Positions 14,299-19,191 of a stretch of 19,191 bases of DNA are shown here, piece by piece; the first letter of the stretch is position 1; each line of letters starts with the position of its first letter. The notes under the pieces were generated by a model. That model was not told the DNA's origin. It worked only from the letters and a program-made list of their open reading frames with translations, and searched no databases. This DNA is from Candidatus Dadabacteria bacterium. Its GTDB lineage: Bacteria; Desulfobacterota_D; UBA1144; Nemesobacterales; UBA2774. The position numbers were made by a program, and so were the translations under genes. The DNA lies in assembly GCA_020027805.1 (NCBI GenBank), contig JAHKKQ010000023.1, positions 1-19,191 of the forward strand. The letters run 5' to 3'.

Positions 14299-15136
14299 CG
14301 GGATGCCGGGCTTCGAGGAATTGCAAAAACCCCTTCCCTGGTATTCGCCCCGGAGCTGGTACTTCGGGCTCGTCTCTCTTTTCCTCGGAACAGCCGGTCA
14401 ATTGTCGGACGGCATAAAGACGGGCTACAGGCACGGCTTCGATTCCGGGATGATAATGAATTACGTCTATAAAAACTCCCCGCGCGGGAGATTCTTTATA
14501 GGCAGGAAGCTCGACGAGGCCTTCCTCGATCAGATCACGTGCAGGGCGTGGAGGGCCGTCAAAGAGATACAGAAGAACATGATACTCAGCTACCTGGCGG
14601 AGAGGGCGGGCAGGGGGACGTTCATCGCGGACCTGGCTTCGGGGGATGCCGGCTATCTCTACGACGTGCTCCGGCAGACCGGCCCGGAAGTGAGGGTGCA
14701 TTTGAGGGACGTAAGCGAGACCGCGCTCGCCGGGAGCGGGAGGACGGCCAGGCGTCTCGGGCTCACGGACAGGGTTTCGTTCGGTCGCGGGGACGCGCTC
14801 GATACGGAAAGCCTGAGGGCTGTACCGGAAAGGCCCGACCTCGTGATTGAGGCCGGACTCTACGGGATAATCCACGACGACGCGCTCATACGCGGGCATT
14901 TTTCACAGTTGAAGGACATACTCAACCCGGACGCGCTCCTCTTTAACGTGCAGACGCGGAACCCCCAGATCGAGCTCATCGCGAGGGTCCTCAGGAACCA
15001 GGACGGGGAGAGGTGCGTATGGCATCTCCGTCCGGTCGAGCAGGTGATCGGGTGGGCGGAGGAGGCGGGGTTCAGGGACCCGAAAGTCACATTCGACCCC
15101 TACGGTATATACGCGGTCGTGATGATGAGGAATTGA
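14288..15136 (+). CDS. Class I SAM-dependent methyltransferase, Methyltransf_20-like
   Basis: 282 residues. The region YRHGFDSGMIMNYVYKNSPRG (about 47-67, also GRFFIGRKLDEAFLD after it) is typical of the putative methyltransferases often fused to an alpha/beta hydrolase (PF12147 type); here it stands alone. The SAM-binding motif I is FIADLASGDAGYLYDVL near 115-131, with acidic motif VHLRDVSE following. Later strands include DLVIEAGLYGIIHDD. Residues 15-40 (SPRSWYFGLVSLFLG) contain a hydrophobic patch. Substrate unknown. Translationally coupled to the helical protein upstream, and 31 bases before the aminotransferase-like gene. Confidence 0.82.
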   Translation: MRPNGMPGFEELQKPLPWYSPRSWYFGLVSLFLGTAGQLSDGIKTGYRHGFDSGMIMNYVYKNSPRGRFFIGRKLDEAFLDQITCRAWRAVKEIQKNMILSYLAERAGRGTFIADLASGDAGYLYDVLRQTGPEVRVHLRDVSETALAGSGRTARRLGLTDRVSFGRGDALDTESLRAVPERPDLVIEAGLYGIIHDDALIRGHFSQLKDILNPDALLFNVQTRNPQIELIARVLRNQDGERCVWHLRPVEQVIGWAEEAGFRDPKVTFDPYGIYAVVMMRN

Positions 15137-15167
15137 AAAGGGAGCAAGGCCGGACCGGATACTGAGC

Positions 15168-16556
15168 ATGGGAAAAGAAAGGTTCATACTGGGATGGGAA
15201 GGCGGGGACGGGGGACTTGATTTCCTGAGCGGCGCACTGTCGGAGAGGGTGAGGTCCGTCATGGAGAGCCCGCACGGGATGTGGAACTACATGTCCTACA
15301 GGGACGCGATAAACATCCTCGGGTTAGACGCGGGGGAGATATACGCGAACGGCCGCATAGACCTCGACCCGCGGACGTGGGCCGACTTCGGATGGATGAC
15401 CTGCTTCGCGGGGCCCCCGGAGAGCGCGGTCATTGCAATGCGCGAGAATACGAGCGGCGAGAACGTCAACCCGTATTCGCCCGACCTCCTGAGTTCATTG
15501 AGAGAGGCCGCCGCGGGGATAAAGTTCGGACGCCCGAGAGGGGGCTCTTTCGAAGTAATAGGGGTCGAGGGCAGCCAGGCGGCGATTTCCTACACGCTCG
15601 AGACGTTTATAAATCCCGGGGACGAGGTGATAATCACGGACCCCGGATACTTCCATTTCACCTCGTCGATACTGATGGCGGGCGGCGTGCCTGTGAGGAT
15701 TCCGCTGGGCCCCGGGAACGGCTACCGCATGAAGCCGGAGGAAGTAGAGAAACACATCACCCCGCGTACGAAGGCGGTAATCGTCTGCGATCCTTTGAAC
15801 CCTTTCGGCACCGTGCAATCGGGGAACGAGCTCTTCGCGCTCATAGAGATGACGCGCGCAAAGGGGATCGTAATAATAAACGACATCACGCACGGAACGC
15901 ACAGGGTCAACCCTGAATCCCTGCACATTCCGATGAGCTCCCTTTACGGGGAGACGAATACTGACAACGTTGTCTCCACTTTCAGCGTCTCGCACGGGTA
16001 CGGCATGGCCGGGGTGAGGATAGGGTTCCTCGCCGGGCACCCGGACGTGATGAGGGCTTGCCTCGTGACGAAGGTCGCGCTCACGAGGATAAACACGAAC
16101 CTTATAGCGCAGCACGGAGCCCTCGCCGCCATAAAAGACGGCGCATACGTAGCGGAGTCGGAAGCTATAATCAGGCGTAATTACGGACTCATAAAAAAGA
16201 TAGTCGCCGGGAGCCCCGGAGTATCGATCCCGGTCGGGCCCGACTACGGGTTCTCGATGGTGATAGACGTCTCGGGCGCGGGCACCACGGCGCAGGAGCT
16301 GACTGTCGCGCTCTTCAAGCAGAGGGTCGCCGTTTATCCGGGCGACGGGTTAGGCGATGTGGGGGCGACCGGCTACATAAGGCTCAACATATCGAGGCCC
16401 GACGCGTGGGCGTTTGAGCATCTCGGTGAATCGCTGCCGAAGGCGATTGCCGAAGCGCGGTCAGGCATGTACAGGGAGGGCGTCATTAAATTTTTCGAGA
16501 GCAGGCGGAACGAGCGCGCGAGGGACATAGTGAGAAAGATAAAGGAAAAATCATGA
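15168..16556 (+). CDS. Fold-type I aminotransferase-like protein lacking the PLP lysine
   Basis: 462 residues, class I/II aminotransferase fold with an 80-residue N-terminal extension. Conserved features: GVEGSQAAIS (132-141, phosphate loop), TDPGYFHF near 160 (ring-stacking Tyr161), DPLNPFG (Asn211), IINDITHG (Asp239, pairs with the pyridine nitrogen), AGVRIGF (Arg284) and YIRLNISRP (Arg405, substrate carboxylate). The motif that should read SxSKxxxMxGxRxG is SVSHGYGMAGVRIG, so the Schiff-base lysine is His276 (codon CAC at 15993-15995), eight residues before Arg284 exactly as in aspartate aminotransferase. The usual active-site Tyr four residues into the DxxY motif is His242. Normal transamination is doubtful; the protein may bind PLP or a PLP adduct without a Schiff base. 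The start overlaps nothing; its stop overlaps the next ATG. Confidence 0.85.
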   Translation: MGKERFILGWEGGDGGLDFLSGALSERVRSVMESPHGMWNYMSYRDAINILGLDAGEIYANGRIDLDPRTWADFGWMTCFAGPPESAVIAMRENTSGENVNPYSPDLLSSLREAAAGIKFGRPRGGSFEVIGVEGSQAAISYTLETFINPGDEVIITDPGYFHFTSSILMAGGVPVRIPLGPGNGYRMKPEEVEKHITPRTKAVIVCDPLNPFGTVQSGNELFALIEMTRAKGIVIINDITHGTHRVNPESLHIPMSSLYGETNTDNVVSTFSVSHGYGMAGVRIGFLAGHPDVMRACLVTKVALTRINTNLIAQHGALAAIKDGAYVAESEAIIRRNYGLIKKIVAGSPGVSIPVGPDYGFSMVIDVSGAGTTAQELTVALFKQRVAVYPGDGLGDVGATGYIRLNISRPDAWAFEHLGESLPKAIAEARSGMYREGVIKFFESRRNERARDIVRKIKEKS

Positions 16557-17497
16557 ACGTATCCGAAGACGTCTTAAGCCTCATCGGCGACACGCCCCTC
16601 GTCCGTATAAACAAGCTCGCCGGTGGTCTCGGAAGCGAGCTATACGCGAAGCTCGAGTTCTATAACCCGAGCGGGAGCTTCAAGGACAGGGTGGCGAAGT
16701 ATATAATCGACGACGCCGAGGCGGGGGGCCTGATAAAGCCCGGAGACCTCATCGTCGAGGCCACGTCGGGAAACATGGGCGTCGCGTTCGCGCTCGTGGG
16801 CGCGGTGAGGGATTACAGGTGCATATTCACTCTGCCCGAGACGATAAGCAAGGAGAAGATACTCGCGATAAAGCTCTTCGGGGCGGAGGTCGTGCTTACG
16901 CCGAGGGGCCTACCGCCGAGCGACGAGAGGAGCTGCTACAAGGTGGCTCAAAAGATAGCGAGGGAGAAGGGCGGATTTTACGTGAACCAGTATTTCAACA
17001 AGCTCAACCCCGAAGCCCATTATAACACCACGGGCCCTGAAATATGGAGGGATACGGAGGGTAAAGTGGACGCCGTCGTCTGCGGCATAGGGACGGGGGG
17101 GACGATCACGGGCATAGGCAGGTATCTTAAGGAGATGAACAAGGACGTCAGGATCATCGGCGTCGAGCCGCGGGGGTCGGTATTCAAGGACTATCTCGAA
17201 AAGGGCGCGCTCGTCGAGGGCGGGGAGTTCAACATAGAGGGCATAGGGAAGAACTTTATTCCGGGTGTTATCGACTTCAATTACATAGACGGCGTGATTC
17301 AGGTTTACGAGGACGAAGCGCTAAAAATGGTCGAGGCCCTCGTAAAGAAGGAAGGCATACTCGCGGGCGATTCGAGCGGCGCTGTGATGGCCGGCGCGAT
17401 AGAGTACGCGCGCGCTTGCGGAGGGAACGAACGCATAGTCGTGATACTCCCCGATTCGGGTCTCAAATATTTATCGAAATTTATGACGTTCGCCTGA
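16553..17497 (+). CDS. Cysteine synthase / cystathionine beta-synthase family enzyme
   Basis: 314 residues, fold-type II PLP enzyme. The PLP lysine is Lys44 in NPSGSFKDR, the substrate loop is EATSGNMG (69-76), the phosphate-binding loop GIGTGGTITG is near 180, and the late motif GDSSGA near 275. These make beta-replacement chemistry on serine derivatives likely: cysteine synthesis from O-acetyl- or O-phosphoserine, or related use such as beta-cyanoalanine or diaminopropionate formation. Compared with housekeeping CysK (NPGGSVKDR, TSGNTG) the loops differ by a few residues, so the nucleophile may also differ. No CBS domain. It starts inside the stop of the preceding gene (ATGA, 16553-16556), after AAAGGAAAA. 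Confidence 0.9.
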   Translation: MNVSEDVLSLIGDTPLVRINKLAGGLGSELYAKLEFYNPSGSFKDRVAKYIIDDAEAGGLIKPGDLIVEATSGNMGVAFALVGAVRDYRCIFTLPETISKEKILAIKLFGAEVVLTPRGLPPSDERSCYKVAQKIAREKGGFYVNQYFNKLNPEAHYNTTGPEIWRDTEGKVDAVVCGIGTGGTITGIGRYLKEMNKDVRIIGVEPRGSVFKDYLEKGALVEGGEFNIEGIGKNFIPGVIDFNYIDGVIQVYEDEALKMVEALVKKEGILAGDSSGAVMAGAIEYARACGGNERIVVILPDSGLKYLSKFMTFA

Positions 17498-17503
17498 TCA
17501 GCA

Positions 17504-18559
17504 ATGAATAAAATAGACGGCGTTTCGATCGAGGATCTCGCACAGGAATTCGGCTCGCCCCTTTTCGCCGCTTCCGCTCGGGCGATAATAAATAACTGCC
17601 ATTCTTTCAGGACGGCGTTTTCCGCCGCCTACCCCAGGGTCGAGGTCGCATACTCGTACAAGGTGAACTCCGTCCCGGCCTTGCTCGGGATCATACACGG
17701 CGAGTGCGCATGGGCGGAAGCCGCCTCGGGATTCGAATACGATCTCGCGCGGAGGATGGGCGTGCCCGGAAGCTCTATCGTTTTGAACGGGCCGTATAAG
17801 AAGATGGAAGAGCTGAGGAAGGCCGTAAAAGAAGGCGCTCTCATAAACGCCGACCATATGGAGGAAATAGATTTGCTCGAAGAGATCGCCCGTGAAGAGG
17901 GCGGCCCTATCGATATCGGCATACGTGTAAGCATGGAGACGGGCATAGACCAGATGCCCGACAGGTTCGGCTTCAATATCGAATCGGGGGAAGCGGCGCG
18001 CGCCGTGGAGAGGGCGGCGAAGAACAAACTGATAAGGATCGCCGGGCTCCACGTCCACCTGACGAGCTACATAGTCGAGCCCCACGGGGAAGGGGGCATG
18101 CCGGCTAAGCACGTGAGGCTCATATGGCCGAAAGACCCGGGCGCGTACCGTAAGGCCGCAGCGGAGGTGATGCGCTTCTCTATCGCGATGAGGGAGAGGT
18201 TCGGCGTCGTGATGAAATACATCGACATGGGAGGCGGGTTCCCGACGGTCGGTTCGATCTCGCCCTACGTCGAAGCCGTGACCGGGCCCATACTCGCGGG
18301 CTTCGGAAAGGACGACCAGCCGCTCCTGATTCTCGAGCCGGGGAGGGCGATCGTGAGCGACACGGTGCACTTAATAACTACCGTAGTTGCAGTGAAAGAG
18401 TTGAGAGCAGGCGTCAGGGCGGTAGTCGTCGATAGCGGTATAAACATCCTGCCCACTTCGTTCTGGAAGTTCCAGGATATAGAATGCGCGGAAGAAAGGG
18501 GAGGGGGTTTGCGAGAGGCGACTGTCTACGGGCCGTTGGATGATTTACTGTCCGGGTAA
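17504..18559 (+). CDS. Fold-type III PLP decarboxylase-like protein, C-terminally short
   Basis: 351 residues related to diaminopimelate/ornithine-type decarboxylases (LysA-like barrel). PLP lysine Lys53 is in AYSYKVNS, the barrel motifs ASGFEYDLA near 75, GLHVHL near 183, MGGGFP near 245 and LEPGRAIV near 283 are all present. LysA and similar enzymes have about 420 residues; here the protein ends at VYGPLDDLLSG, where the family has the GPLC...D motif. The active-site Cys and Asp and the later Tyr region are missing, about 70 residues in all. No frame downstream restores them before the convergent gene. It may be a truncated remnant or depend on a partner. ATG 17504 lies six bases after the previous stop with no ribosome site, implying translational coupling. 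Confidence 0.85.
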   Translation: MNKIDGVSIEDLAQEFGSPLFAASARAIINNCHSFRTAFSAAYPRVEVAYSYKVNSVPALLGIIHGECAWAEAASGFEYDLARRMGVPGSSIVLNGPYKKMEELRKAVKEGALINADHMEEIDLLEEIAREEGGPIDIGIRVSMETGIDQMPDRFGFNIESGEAARAVERAAKNKLIRIAGLHVHLTSYIVEPHGEGGMPAKHVRLIWPKDPGAYRKAAAEVMRFSIAMRERFGVVMKYIDMGGGFPTVGSISPYVEAVTGPILAGFGKDDQPLLILEPGRAIVSDTVHLITTVVAVKELRAGVRAVVVDSGINILPTSFWKFQDIECAEERGGGLREATVYGPLDDLLSG

Positions 18560-18598
18560 AAACCGTCGTCAATATATTTGCACGTAGTGCCTTTACCC
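18554..18598. other. Inverted repeat between convergent genes
   Basis: GGGTAAA (18554-18560) and TTTACCC (18592-18598) form a perfect 7-bp stem around a 31-base loop that contains a small GCAC/GTGC hairpin (18580-18590). It spans the end of the decarboxylase gene and part of the 79-base gap before the convergent gene. A role in ending both transcripts is possible, but there is no clear T run. Confidence 0.25.
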
Positions 18599-18638
18599 TC
18601 CGATATGACGAAATAGTCCGCGAAAGAATGTATCCCCC

Positions 18639-19191
18639 TCAACCGATGCGGGCGGCGAGGATATCGCCCGCCCTGTCGGCGACGGCCATAATCGTGCCTA
18701 CGGGGTGCGCCGGGACTACCGTCGGTATCAGCGACGCATCCACTACGGCCACGTTCTCCGTTCCGCGCAGGATGAGGGTCTCGGGATCGACGCCACCCGG
18801 GCCGTCCGTGAGCCGCGCCGTGCCGCCCCAATGGTTGACTGTGAGCCTGCTGTAAAAGACTCCGTCCACGGGAGACGGACTGGTGACGTAAGTGCGGATG
18901 TCCTCAAAATTGTCCGGGTCGAGGTCAGGAAAGCTCTGGCTCCCCGGCCCGAAGACTATGCCAAGCCCCGGGTCTTCCTGTAAGAGTCGTATTATGTCGA
19001 ACACCGCCTCGGCCATGAGGCCGATATCCTCCTGGCCTTCCGGGGTGTCGGGCGGCATATAGATGTTCGGGAACCTCACATTCCCGTTCTCGTCGAGAGT
19101 GACGAGCCCGCGGGACTTAGGGTTAAGGAGCCTGATGAACACCGAAAGAGTGTTCGGTCCGTAATAAGGGCCGCCGGGCGCGCCCGCTCCG
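18639..19191 (-). CDS. GMC oxidoreductase, C-terminal part (runs off the window)
   Basis: The frame is open to the window edge and continues upstream of any internal start, so the gene's 5' end lies outside; 183 residues are visible. They form the C-terminal substrate-binding domain of a glucose-methanol-choline flavoprotein: LLNPKSRGLV near the left, the first catalytic His in VNHWGGTARL, then DPETLILRGTENVAVVDAS, and the second His in PAHPVGTIMAVADRAGD. The NHWGGT form resembles cellobiose dehydrogenase and related sugar or alcohol dehydrogenases more than choline dehydrogenase. It is convergent with the PLP cassette and probably not part of it. The acceptor and substrate cannot be told from this part. 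Confidence 0.88.
   Translation of the reverse strand, partial: GAGAPGGPYYGPNTLSVFIRLLNPKSRGLVTLDENGNVRFPNIYMPPDTPEGQEDIGLMAEAVFDIIRLLQEDPGLGIVFGPGSQSFPDLDPDNFEDIRTYVTSPSPVDGVFYSRLTVNHWGGTARLTDGPGGVDPETLILRGTENVAVVDASLIPTVVPAHPVGTIMAVADRAGDILAARIG

Noticed and set aside
18526..18640. Continuation of the GMC frame or another small gene on the minus strand past 18639
   Set aside because: The GMC frame stops at 18639 after the normal C-terminal helix; the other minus-strand opening there is out of frame and has no motif.

Overview
The window comes from a bacterium with a GC-rich genome. The evidence is Shine-Dalgarno sequences, sigma70-type promoters, tight operons and overlapping start/stop codons, plus bacterial families such as an FmdB-type zinc ribbon and an OsmC protein. 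Codon use is distinctive: although GC is high, isoleucine is mostly ATA and arginine mostly AGG, on both sides of the window. I cannot name the phylum; an uncultured lineage seems likely. I see no rRNA, tRNA, CRISPR, transposase or phage gene.

Layout. (1) 1-699: a small zinc-ribbon gene on the minus strand, then an intergenic region with two back-to-back consensus promoters, palindromes and G-rich repeats. (2) 739-6672, plus strand: a GNAT acetyltransferase and an AIR-synthase-like protein (both of the Sll0786/Sll0787 or MSMEG_0567 type), an XRE-cupin regulator, a DUF1116 protein (AllG), FdrA (AllF) and carbamate kinase. (3) 6673-10092: a new promoter, the nitrogen-starvation protein MSMEG_0572/Sll0783, the radical SAM protein MSMEG_0568, and a class III flavin disulfide-type reductase. 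(4) 10263-15136: a small ORF, DUF2877 (AllH), an MSMEG_0565-type glycosyltransferase, OsmC, a minimal FdrA-like protein, a helical-bundle protein and a methyltransferase. (5) 15168-18559: three PLP-fold proteins in a row: an aminotransferase-like protein without the Schiff-base lysine, a cysteine-synthase-family protein, and a decarboxylase shortened at its C-terminus. (6) A convergent, partial GMC oxidoreductase at the right edge.

How the genes may work together. Two sets usually met separately are interleaved. One is the Nit1C / Sll0783-Sll0787 nitrogen-starvation set, here without its nitrilase. The other is FdrA + DUF1116 + DUF2877 + carbamate kinase, which in E. coli forms oxamate carbamoyltransferase and its ATP-yielding partner. 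The simplest inference is a nitrogen-scavenging pathway in which a carbamoylated compound is phosphorolysed and the carbamoyl phosphate is used to make ATP, ammonia and CO2. The natural substrate may not be oxalurate, because no allantoin-pathway gene is visible. The radical SAM, AIR-synthase-like, acetyltransferase and glycosyltransferase genes suggest that a small molecule is made or processed.

The most striking details are: a short C-terminal module of FdrA (found at the N-terminus of YahG-type DUF1116 proteins) that is missing from both FdrA and AllG here but present on a separate 151-residue mini-FdrA; the Lys-to-His change in the aminotransferase-like protein; and a degenerate NAD(P)H motif in the flavin reductase.
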